A stretch of DNA of 15,675 bases from Christensenella sp. UBA941 (GTDB taxonomy: Bacteria > Bacillota > Clostridia > Christensenellales > UBA941). This document shows positions 8,240-14,641 of this stretch, in pieces (position 1 is the first letter of the stretch; each line of letters begins with the position of its first letter). The notes under the pieces were generated by a model that did no database searches, was not told the origin of the DNA, and was given only the letters and a program-made list of their open reading frames with translations. Where the stretch lies: positions 1,150 to 16,824 of the forward strand of contig DBDD01000346.1 of the NCBI GenBank assembly GCA_002293365.1. The letters run 5' to 3'. A program made the position numbers and the translations under genes.

Positions 8240-8267
8240 GGGCGCTAAATAGCCTCGCGCAGCGCCC
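8240..8267 (-). terminator. hairpin spanning the GT2 stop, weak bidirectional terminator candidate
   Basis: Perfect 7-base arms GGGCGCT (8240-8246) and AGCGCCC (8261-8267) with a 14-base loop. On the minus strand it overlaps the stop of the GT2 gene (8245-8247) and is followed by GTATATTTTC. On the plus strand it is followed by TTTTGCG. Both T-runs are short, so partial termination or 3'-end protection of the upstream message is likelier than full stop. Confidence 0.4.
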
Positions 8268-9102
8268 TTTTGCGTAAAAAGCGTATACCGCGCGATACGA
8301 GAAGCGACGTTAACGCGCCGTAGCGGGTTTTGTAGTGCTTATTGTAAAATAGCTCCATCGCGTCGTAAAAGTGGTTCACCACGGCTTTGGAGCGCGTTTT
8401 TAAGCCGCTTTCGCCTTTCAGGTGCGTCATTTGGGATCGGCCGTAATACACCACCGAGCGCCCTGTAAGCTTGATACGGAAGCAGAGGTCGAGATCCTCG
8501 CCGTACATAAAAAACGCTTCGTCGAAGCCGCCGATTTCGGTAAACGCGTCGCGGGAGGCCATTAAAAACGCGCCCGACACGGAGTCGACGCCGCAAACGG
8601 CGTCCTCCGGAACGAAGGTTTGGCGGTATTGCCCAAACGCGCGGCTATGGGGAAAAAGCCTGTCCAGCTTTGTAAAATAGCAAAGCGACGCCCAAGGCGT
8701 AGGGAAGCCCCGCTTGCAGCCATGGTCGAATGCGCCAGATTCCAAGCGGGTTTGTATACCGAGCGCCCCCGTCTCAGGATGCGCCAGCATATACGCGCTG
8801 CACGCGTCCAGCGCGCCGCCGTGTACGAGCGTATCGGGGTTTAGAAAGAGCAAAAGCTCGCCGCGGGACGCTTTCGCGCCAATATTACACGCATGGCCAA
8901 AGCCCTTGTTTTCGGCGATTAGCGTTTTCACGCGCGGATCGTTTGAATGAAAGCGGAGCGCCTCGCCGCCGTTGTTGACGACGATGATCTCGAAAGCGGC
9001 TTCGCGGGTATTGCGTACAACCGAAGCGATAGCCGCCTCGGCCAAGGATGGCGTATTATGATTGATGATAACAATAGAAATCATATGTTCATTATAGTCC
9101 AT
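8245..9102 (-). CDS. GT2 glycosyltransferase, rhamnosyltransferase-like
   Basis: 285 residues with a GT-A fold typical of the WbbL/RfbF-like GT2 group, which add sugars such as rhamnose to growing surface glycans in the cytoplasm. Seen: S-I-V-I-I-N-H-N (9-16), E-N-K-G-F-G-H-A-C-N (64-73), the metal-binding N-P-D (88-90) in place of D-x-D, S-G-A-F-L (176-180), G-G-F-D-E (191-195), the acceptor-site G-E-D-L-D (201-205), and T-H-x-x-G (226-230). All expected active-site parts are present. Two starts are possible: ATG 9102 or ATG 9084. The second places the first beta strand right at the N-terminus, as is usual, but neither has a convincing ribosome site. It sits 33 bases after the GT39 gene and 30 before paralog A, so it belongs to the same operon. 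The exact sugar is unknown. Confidence 0.92.
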   Translation of the reverse strand: MDYNEHMISIVIINHNTPSLAEAAIASVVRNTREAAFEIIVVNNGGEALRFHSNDPRVKTLIAENKGFGHACNIGAKASRGELLLFLNPDTLVHGGALDACSAYMLAHPETGALGIQTRLESGAFDHGCKRGFPTPWASLCYFTKLDRLFPHSRAFGQYRQTFVPEDAVCGVDSVSGAFLMASRDAFTEIGGFDEAFFMYGEDLDLCFRIKLTGRSVVYYGRSQMTHLKGESGLKTRSKAVVNHFYDAMELFYNKHYKTRYGALTSLLVSRGIRFLRKRALREAI

Positions 9103-9122
9103 TTTGTTGGATTTAGCTATAA

Positions 9123-9144
9123 GCGGCGTACCGGCTCACGCCGC
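9123..9144 (-). terminator. hairpin at the end of the GT39 gene, weak terminator or mRNA end signal
   Basis: Perfect 7-base arms GCGGCGT (9123-9129) and ACGCCGC (9138-9144) with an 8-base loop. It overlaps the GT39 stop codon (9136-9138) when read on the minus strand. Only TTATAG follows, with no U-tract, so strong intrinsic termination is unlikely. Confidence 0.35.
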
Positions 9145-10752
9145 CCGGTAAACCAGATAGAGCGGCTGTCCGGCGGCGTTATCTATGGTATGGATCAGTT
9201 CGAAGGATTTATCGGGGAATTCCTTTTGAAAAGCCTCGAAGCCGCCGGCGACGGCCGGGAAATTAAACATACCCTCGCCCTTCGTAACCAAAAGCACGTC
9301 CTTGCCATAGAAATATTCGTTGTAGCGGAGCTCCTTTTCCGATTCAGGCGTTTCGCCGTATTCGTCGAAGAAGCCCTTCAGCTCGATATAGCTCTTGGCG
9401 TCCCGCTTAGTATCGAACGCGTAGAGCTGGTTATTGGTACCCCAGTCGACGGAATATATGTTGGTTATCTCCGACGCCTGTACATATTCGGCAAGCTCGT
9501 AGATATGCGGATCCCAATTGGCGCTGTAGACGTTATCCTCGTTTGAGACATAGCCGGTATACCAAAGATCCGCCTGTAGATTGAGGCCGGTAACGGCGGC
9601 GAGCGCCAATGCGCATGCAGCCGCGGCGGCGATCTTTAGCAAATGCTTGCTTTGAAAAGCGTTTATTAAACAATAGCCGCACAGCGCGATAAAGAGCATC
9701 GCGAAGGGGAAGAGCATGATCGTGTGGTGCGGCCCGCCCGCTTCTTTTGTTATCGCCATCTCGAGGAAGATTATTACCGCCGTGGAACAAAGGACGGCAT
9801 AGTTTAGCATGCGTTCTTTTGGCAGCTTTGAAAATACGCAAAAGGCGGCCAGCCCGATTAGGCACGCTATCGATAGATAAGCCGTAAAATAGCTGAACTC
9901 CACGGGAGCGAAAAACATATAGCCCGTGTAGCTCGCGCCGGAAAGCGTATCGCGGTAAAGCGAAGAGATCAGCGCCAATCTTTCCGTAAAAGTATAGCTG
10001 CCTTGCGAGACGCCCATGCTTGTAAGGAGCGGAATCGCGACGGCGGCATAGACGGCGGCGATCCCCAGAAACGTAAGGAACGGAGCGCGAAAACGCGCGC
10101 CCTTTTCTTTCCATAGCTGTATAAAAAATTCGCGGTGGAATATGAGCGCGCTTACGCCAAACGCCGCTCCGAACCAGATAAAGCTGCTTTTGTCGTACAT
10201 GCCGGCCAATATGGACAGGAAGACGACGTAGGCGTATACGAGCTTTTTCGTATCGAGCAGCCGCAGAAAAGCCCAAAGCGTTAAAAAGATCAGGAACATC
10301 ATAATGCTCGACGGGCCCCAGTCCATCTTTGTGGAGATGATAAAGCACAAGCTCGTGGACATAATCAGCGCGAGGGCGTTGCCAACCCATAGGCTATTGG
10401 AGAGCCGCACGGCGACCCTATACCCTAGAAAAAGCGTAAAGGCCGCCAATATGATCATCGGCAGGCGGATCGCTAGCGCTGAAACGCCAAACAACGCAAA
10501 AACCGGATAATACAGATAAGCTTTTAAAGCGCCGATATAAGGCATAACCATGATAGGAACGCCCAATATATCGAAAGAAAAATGTTCGGCCTTCGAGCCG
10601 AGCGCTATATTGGAAAACGTTATTTCGTCGTATTGTACGCCGGGATAGGCGATTTGATAGGAGCAAAACCCCAAGAACGCCGCGATACATATAAATAAAA
10701 GCGCGTATGATATGGCGCGCTGCTTTTTCGCGGCCGAATCGTTCGCTTGCAT
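9136..10752 (-). CDS. GT39/ArnT-like membrane glycosyltransferase (PMT_2 family)
   Basis: 538 residues. One hydrophobic helix (about 13-31) leads into the first external loop with Y-P-G-V-Q-Y-D-E (36-43). The D-E pair (Asp42, Glu43) is the GT-C/PMT hallmark, with Asp as catalytic base candidate. A second acidic loop, K-M-D-W-G-P-S-S (142-149), matches the family's second conserved Asp. About ten more helices follow, ending near residue 400, then a soluble extracytoplasmic domain of about 135 residues. Such enzymes take a sugar from a polyprenyl phosphate and attach it to a glycan, lipid or protein outside the membrane. The likely donor supply is a DPM1-like enzyme such as the one at the left edge. 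The start has AAAGGG 11 bases upstream; the gene begins 7 bases after the GtrA-like stop, a pairing common for polyprenyl-linked sugar transfer. The acceptor is unknown. Confidence 0.9.
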   Translation of the reverse strand: MQANDSAAKKQRAISYALLFICIAAFLGFCSYQIAYPGVQYDEITFSNIALGSKAEHFSFDILGVPIMVMPYIGALKAYLYYPVFALFGVSALAIRLPMIILAAFTLFLGYRVAVRLSNSLWVGNALALIMSTSLCFIISTKMDWGPSSIMMFLIFLTLWAFLRLLDTKKLVYAYVVFLSILAGMYDKSSFIWFGAAFGVSALIFHREFFIQLWKEKGARFRAPFLTFLGIAAVYAAVAIPLLTSMGVSQGSYTFTERLALISSLYRDTLSGASYTGYMFFAPVEFSYFTAYLSIACLIGLAAFCVFSKLPKERMLNYAVLCSTAVIIFLEMAITKEAGGPHHTIMLFPFAMLFIALCGYCLINAFQSKHLLKIAAAAACALALAAVTGLNLQADLWYTGYVSNEDNVYSANWDPHIYELAEYVQASEITNIYSVDWGTNNQLYAFDTKRDAKSYIELKGFFDEYGETPESEKELRYNEYFYGKDVLLVTKGEGMFNFPAVAGGFEAFQKEFPDKSFELIHTIDNAAGQPLYLVYRAA

Positions 10753-10759
10753 GGAAGGA

Positions 10760-11206
10760 TCAGCCCTTTCTATAGAGGATCAGCTTTCTCGCCGTAAAAT
10801 TCCAAGCGAAGACGAGCAGCGTTGCGATACACTTGGATATTAAAAAATGCAAGCCGGCCGTTTCCGTGAAAAACCACAAAAACACTTCCGTTAAGCCCAA
10901 GCCGACCAGCGATACAACGACGAATACGGCGATCTCGGCCGATTTGCCCATGGGAGAGCGCACGAAGAAGATAAAACGGGAGGACAGGGCGTAGTTTACG
11001 GCTACGCCGAGGATAAAGCCCAGCGCCGCGCAGACGAGGTAATGTAGGCCCGTTAGCGATACGAGCCATAAGACGCCCGCGTCGGCGACAAACGCGATAA
11101 CGCCTACAAAAAGCGCCCTAAACGCTTGCAACGCCGTGTTCGACGTCGGTTCCGTTAAAAGGGCCCTAAGCTTAAACCCCAAGATTAGCCGTATTAGCTC
11201 GCTCAT
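10760..11206 (-). CDS. GtrA-like four-helix membrane protein
   Basis: 148 residues, the usual size. Four helices at about 29-50, 54-72, 91-112 and 120-137. The signature is clear: F-V-G-V-I-A-F-V-A-D in helix 1, then A-A-L-G-F-I-L-G-V-A-V-N-Y (60-72) with the conserved Asn71 before a F-I-F segment, and a basic C-terminus. GtrA proteins are known or proposed to move undecaprenyl-phosphate sugars across the membrane or to assist GT-C enzymes. The ATG at 11206 has AGGGCG at 11212-11217, 5 bases upstream. It directly precedes the GT39 gene, which supports joint work on one lipid-linked sugar. A promoter-like sequence and a GC hairpin lie just upstream, so this gene and those behind it may be transcribed apart from the acyltransferase pair. 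Confidence 0.92.
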   Translation of the reverse strand: MSELIRLILGFKLRALLTEPTSNTALQAFRALFVGVIAFVADAGVLWLVSLTGLHYLVCAALGFILGVAVNYALSSRFIFFVRSPMGKSAEIAVFVVVSLVGLGLTEVFLWFFTETAGLHFLISKCIATLLVFAWNFTARKLILYRKG

Positions 11207-11220
11207 ATTCGCGCCCTAAG

Positions 11221-11240
11221 CGGCGGTTCGCTTGCCGCCG
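11221..11240 (-). promoter_or_regulatory. GC-rich leader hairpin before the GtrA-like gene
   Basis: Perfect arms CGGCGG (11221-11226) and CCGCCG (11235-11240) with an 8-base loop. On the minus-strand message it lies 3 bases upstream of the AGGGCG ribosome site. With no U-tract it is not a terminator; it could shield or position the ribosome site. Function is inference. Confidence 0.3.
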
Positions 11241-11263
11241 CCCCCATACTCAAAATCTGCTTC

Positions 11264-11292
11264 ATTATAATCCATCGCTCTGGAGAATTCAA
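11264..11292 (-). promoter_or_regulatory. internal promoter for the GtrA-like/GT39 part of the operon
   Basis: On the minus strand TTGAAT (11287-11292) is followed after 17 bases by a perfect TATAAT (11264-11269). The start of transcription would be near 11257, giving a leader of about 50 bases that includes the GC hairpin. It lies in the 100-base gap after the AlgJ-like gene, the only large gap inside the operon, which supports a real internal promoter. Confidence 0.6.
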
Positions 11293-11306
11293 CGGAGGCG
11301 TAAAAG

Positions 11307-12506
11307 CTACTGCACCTCGGCCGGCCCAGCCGGCTCCGCCGTTAACGGCTCGATTACGTCGGCCGTGCTGGCAAGGCCCACCTCGATCGCCTCGAAGATC
11401 ACATAGTCGATCTTGTCCGGAAGCATGTGCAACAGGCCGGGTTCGTCCTCGTTGTAGTTCACGAAGTAAACTTTTTTGAAATAGTCGATGATGCCGGAGC
11501 TTGTTCCATTTAAATCGTAAAGGGCCGGCGGCGTATAGGAGTCGCCGATAATCAGGGCCGTTCCCAGCGGCGCTTCGGCCTGGTTCGTCCAAACCGTCAT
11601 CGTGGGGATACTCCAATCCGGCCCGGACGACGTTATCGGCGACGCTTTTTGAACTGTCGGCGCCGTTTCATAAATAGGCGTCAGGATGCTTAGGCTGTTC
11701 AGCTGGTTGCCATTCAGACCGCCCATTGTGAACTCGGAGAGCGCGAGATCGTTTACGAACGGCGGCGCGATACCTTCCAATGCAGCCAAATGATTGATAA
11801 CATCGCCGTAGGCGAGCGCCGCGCCGTAATCGTTCCAATGGAAGTCCGTCTTATAAAATACGGGGATTTCCTGTGCGCGCAGCGTTTCTATTACGTTGAC
11901 AAAATGGCCCTCCAGCCTCGGATCGTTTTCACAAGCCGTGTAAAACCGCTCCAGCGTGACCGGTGTGGGCCGTTTTACGGGAAGGTCGGGCTGGTAGACG
12001 GTGTTTTTCTGGGGCGGATAAAAGAATACATATTTTATATCCCTTGCATCGCAAAATTCGGCAAGCTCGGCGTGACTGTCGAGTATCGGAGTAAAATCCT
12101 CTAGCCTTTCGTTATTAATTAGCTGATTGGAGACGACGTTATAGTAGTACATATAGCCGTTATCGTCAAAAAACAGTTCAGAGTTATAGCGGAAAAGCGT
12201 ATAGTTCAGCTGGTTTTTTATACGAATAAACAGGTCGCGGGTGCCGAAGCCGTCGTTGTAATAGCGATCCCATTGCTGGAAGTATTCCCCGGTTCCGGAA
12301 AACGCCTCCGCCGCGTCCAAGGCAGGCCTCTCCAGCCTGGTGCGGTTTTCGTCGATCGTGATATCGGGTATCGCTTTTGCCAGGCCAAATACAGTGGCCA
12401 GCGTAGGCGCGGCGAGGAGCAGCGCCATCAGTGCAAGCAGGACGAGCTTCGAGCGCTCCAGCCTTGTTTTGGAAACATGCTTTTTTTGCGTTTTGCGTTT
12501 ATCCAT
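11307..12506 (-). CDS. AlgJ/AlgX-like SGNH-fold O-acetyltransferase partner
   Basis: 399 residues. A basic N-terminus and one hydrophobic segment (about 20-45) form a signal anchor, placing the rest outside the membrane. The catalytic domain has the family's E-N-R (53-55), Y-N-D-G-F-G-T-R-D (83-91), D-F-H-W-N (221-225, Asp221 and His223) and G-D-S-Y (321-324, Ser323), which together give the Ser-His-Asp triad of AlgJ/AlgX-type acetyltransferases. These proteins take an acyl group, normally acetyl, handed across the membrane by an MBOAT protein and place it on a surface polysaccharide. The MBOAT gene is directly upstream with an 18-base gap. GGGAGG at 12518-12523, 11 bases from the ATG, is the ribosome site. 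A disordered Pro/Ala/Glu-rich tail ends the protein. The symbol algJ is not given because the substrate need not be alginate. Confidence 0.9.
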   Translation of the reverse strand: MDKRKTQKKHVSKTRLERSKLVLLALMALLLAAPTLATVFGLAKAIPDITIDENRTRLERPALDAAEAFSGTGEYFQQWDRYYNDGFGTRDLFIRIKNQLNYTLFRYNSELFFDDNGYMYYYNVVSNQLINNERLEDFTPILDSHAELAEFCDARDIKYVFFYPPQKNTVYQPDLPVKRPTPVTLERFYTACENDPRLEGHFVNVIETLRAQEIPVFYKTDFHWNDYGAALAYGDVINHLAALEGIAPPFVNDLALSEFTMGGLNGNQLNSLSILTPIYETAPTVQKASPITSSGPDWSIPTMTVWTNQAEAPLGTALIIGDSYTPPALYDLNGTSSGIIDYFKKVYFVNYNEDEPGLLHMLPDKIDYVIFEAIEVGLASTADVIEPLTAEPAGPAEVQ

Positions 12507-12524
12507 AGCGCTTATCGCCTCCCG

Positions 12525-13985
12525 CTAAAACTGGAAATAGATGAATGGAGAAAAGCTAGCGTCCGACATGTACGCCAAGCTTATACCCAAAAGCACGGCG
12601 GCGCATATCCCGTGCGCGAGCGAGCCGCGGTACTTATCGCGCAGCTTTGAAAACGGCAGTATTGATATTGCGAACGCGAACGCGGCGAAAACGATGGTTT
12701 GGGCGTTAACGTAGAACCAATACGTAAAATATTGAAAACCCTCCAGGCGGGTGTTTCCAAACATCACGCCTAAATAATCGATAGCGCCGCCTATATCGGG
12801 GCTGCGGAAAATCAGCCAGCCGAGCATGACTAGTAGAAAGGCGATAATTTGTCCGATTACGCCGCGCGTTTGAAAGTTGAAGCGATGAAAAAGCACCCGC
12901 TCGATTACGAGCAGCACGCCGTGGTAGAGGCCCCAGATTACAAACGTCCAGCTTGCGCCGTGCCAGAAGCCGCACAGCAAAAAGACGATCGCTAGGTTTA
13001 TATAAGTCCTCAGCGCGCCCTTGCGGTTGCCGCCAAGGGGGATATATAGATAGTCCCGGAAGAACGTTGAAAGCGAAACATGCCAGCGCCGCCAGAACTC
13101 CGTGATGTTTTTTGAGAGGTACGGGAACAGAAAGTTTTCGTTAAAGTGAAACCCAAATACGCGAGCTATGCCTATGGCCATATCGGAATACGCCGAAAAA
13201 TCGAAGTAGATTTGCAGCGTGTATAAGAATAAGCCCGTCCAGGCGAGCGGCGTCGTAAGCTCGCTTAGCCCGAGCGCGAATATCTTGTCCACAACCGTGC
13301 CAAACGTATTGGCAAGCAGAACTTTTTTTGCGAGCCCGAAGCAGAACCGGCACGCGCCTTCGTATATATCCTGTTTTGTGCTTTTGCGGCTGCCTAGCGC
13401 CTTTTCCACGACGCTGTAGCGGACGATCGGTCCTGCGATTAGCTGCGGAAAGAACGAGATGAACAGTGCGAGCTTTGCGACGTTCCGCTGTACGCCCACC
13501 GTACCGCGGTATACGTCGATAACGTAAGAAAACGCCTGGAACGTGAAGAATGAAATGCCCACCGGCAGGACGATATGTTGAAGCTCGGGCAGTTCCAGAC
13601 CGAAGAGCGAAAAGAGCGGCGCCGCGTTTTCGTATAAAAAATTGAAATATTTGAAGACGATCAACAGGCCTAGGTTGAAAACAACATTGAATACAAGCAG
13701 CAGCTTTTTATGGCGGGAGGATCCATGGATACCCAGGCCGAAGAGATAATTTCCCAAAATTGATGCCGCAAGCAGAAAAAAATAGTAGCCGCTGCCCCAT
13801 AGATAGAAAAAGAGGCTGAAAATGAGCAGGATAACGTTTTGGGCAGTGACGATCCTCTTTTGGGTACGTAATCGCGCTCTGCCGGACGCGGCGGCCGTAA
13901 CCCCGGATAAGCGCGTCGCGATATAATAGCAGAGCATGACCGCCGGTAAAAAGCAATAGACGAATATATTCGAATTAAAAAGCAT
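12525..13985 (-). CDS. MBOAT family O-acyltransferase (AlgI/DltB/PatA-like)
   Basis: 486 residues, a normal size for AlgI-like proteins, with about ten or more membrane helices. The conserved core is complete: F-F-P-Q-L-I-A-G-P-I (178-187), Y-F-D-F-S-A-Y-S-D-M-A (260-270), F-W-R-R-W-H-V-S-L-S (297-306) with His302, D-Y-L-Y-I-P-L-G-G (311-319), and G-F-W-H-G-A-S-W (339-346) with His342 as the invariant MBOAT histidine. Such proteins pass an acyl group from a cytoplasmic donor such as acetyl-CoA to an extracellular partner, here the AlgJ-like protein next in the operon. The ATG at 13985 is preceded by GGGAAG/GTGAG. A promoter at 14030-14058 starts transcription about 38 bases upstream, making this the first gene of the minus-strand operon. 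Teichoic-acid D-alanylation is less likely because no dltA or dltC is seen nearby. Confidence 0.95.
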   Translation of the reverse strand: MLFNSNIFVYCFLPAVMLCYYIATRLSGVTAAASGRARLRTQKRIVTAQNVILLIFSLFFYLWGSGYYFFLLAASILGNYLFGLGIHGSSRHKKLLLVFNVVFNLGLLIVFKYFNFLYENAAPLFSLFGLELPELQHIVLPVGISFFTFQAFSYVIDVYRGTVGVQRNVAKLALFISFFPQLIAGPIVRYSVVEKALGSRKSTKQDIYEGACRFCFGLAKKVLLANTFGTVVDKIFALGLSELTTPLAWTGLFLYTLQIYFDFSAYSDMAIGIARVFGFHFNENFLFPYLSKNITEFWRRWHVSLSTFFRDYLYIPLGGNRKGALRTYINLAIVFLLCGFWHGASWTFVIWGLYHGVLLVIERVLFHRFNFQTRGVIGQIIAFLLVMLGWLIFRSPDIGGAIDYLGVMFGNTRLEGFQYFTYWFYVNAQTIVFAAFAFAISILPFSKLRDKYRGSLAHGICAAVLLGISLAYMSDASFSPFIYFQF

Positions 13986-14004
13986 GGCTCACTTCCCGCG
14001 CCCA

Positions 14005-14029
14005 ATGTATTTTGTCAAATCCAATACAT
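14005..14029. repeat. inverted repeat at the MBOAT transcription start, possible operator
   Basis: Perfect 7-base arms ATGTATT (14005-14011) and AATACAT (14023-14029) with an 11-base spacer. The right arm touches the -10 hexamer and the expected start point (about 14023), so a bound repressor could block transcription. It could instead fold as a 5' hairpin in the message. Confidence 0.4.
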
Positions 14030-14058
14030 ATTATAGCCGCGGGCCATTAATAACTCAA
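14030..14058 (-). promoter_or_regulatory. promoter of the minus-strand glycan operon
   Basis: On the minus strand TTGAGT (14053-14058), a 17-base spacer and a perfect TATAAT (14030-14035). It points toward the MBOAT gene and gives a leader of about 38 bases. It is back to back with the ylxM promoter about 90 bases away. Confidence 0.65.
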
Positions 14059-14144
14059 TCTATTTTTCTTTGTGCTTCTCCACTGTATAACGCTTGGAAA
14101 GAGGATTGCCGGCCATAGCCTGCGATAAGAAAAGGCTTCCCACG

Positions 14145-14173
14145 TTGACAAAACGCTTTTGGCGTGGTATAAA
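14145..14173 (+). promoter_or_regulatory. promoter of ylxM-ffh
   Basis: Perfect TTGACA (14145-14150), a 17-base spacer and TATAAA (14168-14173) with a TG at 14165-14166 forming an extended -10. Transcription would start near 14180, about 75 bases before the ylxM start. A short inverted repeat, CCACG (14140-14144) and CGTGG (14163-14167), flanks the spacer. High similarity to consensus suits a housekeeping operon. Confidence 0.75.
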
Positions 14174-14254
14174 TAGACCCGTCAAGTAAAAGACCTTGGC
14201 AGAGAATTGCGCGGCGTATATAGTTACCAATACGAAACGGGATTGGAGCATGGC

Positions 14255-14629
14255 ATGGATAGATTCGAGCGCAATGTGGAAATGGGCCTGTTGCTCGATA
14301 CATATGGCTCGTTCCTGACAAAGCGGCAGTACGAGATTATGGACTTGTTCTTCAACCAGGACATGTCCCAGTCCGAAATCGGCGAACAGACGGGCATAAG
14401 CCGCCAAGCCGTACACGATTCCCTCCAGCGTTCAATCGCGCAGATGAACGAAATGGAAGAGCGCCTCGGCGTTTTGCGCGTCGAGCGCGAGCTGCCGCGC
14501 CGCTTGCAAGCCTTAGCGCTGAGGGTTCAGATGCTGCCGGTGCCGACGGAATCGTACGCCGTGCGCGCGGACGTAGTGGACGATATATTGGCGATTTGGC
14601 CGCTGCCGAAGCTCGAAAAACATGAATAG
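14255..14629 (+). CDS. ylxM: YlxM/p13-like helix-turn-helix protein of the SRP operon
   Basis: 124 residues from the ATG at 14255. The frame is open further upstream to 14207, but GGAG at 14245-14248 lies 6 bases before 14255 and family members start just before the L-D-x-Y-G-S-x-L-T segment (here residues 14-22). A helix-turn-helix follows: Q-S-E-I-G-E-Q-T-G-I-S-R-Q-A-V-H-D (about 39-55), nearly the family consensus. Members are known beside ffh or ftsY in Firmicutes and mycoplasmas and may bind the signal recognition particle or regulate its operon; the exact role is unsettled. The C-terminal tail after residue 80 is longer than in many short members and has no clear motif. Translation of ffh begins 12 bases after this stop, so both are on one message from the promoter at 14145-14173. 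Confidence 0.9.
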   Translation: MDRFERNVEMGLLLDTYGSFLTKRQYEIMDLFFNQDMSQSEIGEQTGISRQAVHDSLQRSIAQMNEMEERLGVLRVERELPRRLQALALRVQMLPVPTESYAVRADVVDDILAIWPLPKLEKHE

Positions 14630-14641
14630 GACGTAGCAATA

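Noticed and set aside
11216..11275. 19-codon reading frame upstream of the GtrA-like gene
   Set aside because: It has no ribosome site, and its start lies upstream of the predicted internal transcription start, so it would be read only on long transcripts. Kept only as part of the repeated-block finding.
12525..13985. DltB, the teichoic-acid D-alanylation MBOAT
   Set aside because: No dltA or dltC is present, and the partner is AlgJ/AlgX-like, with GDSY and DFHWN motifs and a signal anchor, which fits polysaccharide O-acetylation better.
14207..14254. Longer YlxM start
   Set aside because: No ribosome site and no family similarity in the extra 16 residues; the GGAG site and conserved start favour 14255.
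14041..14254. Possible small RNA such as SRP RNA in front of ylxM
   Set aside because: No conserved GGAA-tetraloop helix 8 pattern of SRP RNA was found; the region is explained by two promoters and leaders.
14053..14416. Minus-strand reading frames across the divergent promoter region and ylxM
   Set aside because: They cover two strong promoters and the helix-turn-helix gene in antisense, and show no recognisable motif.
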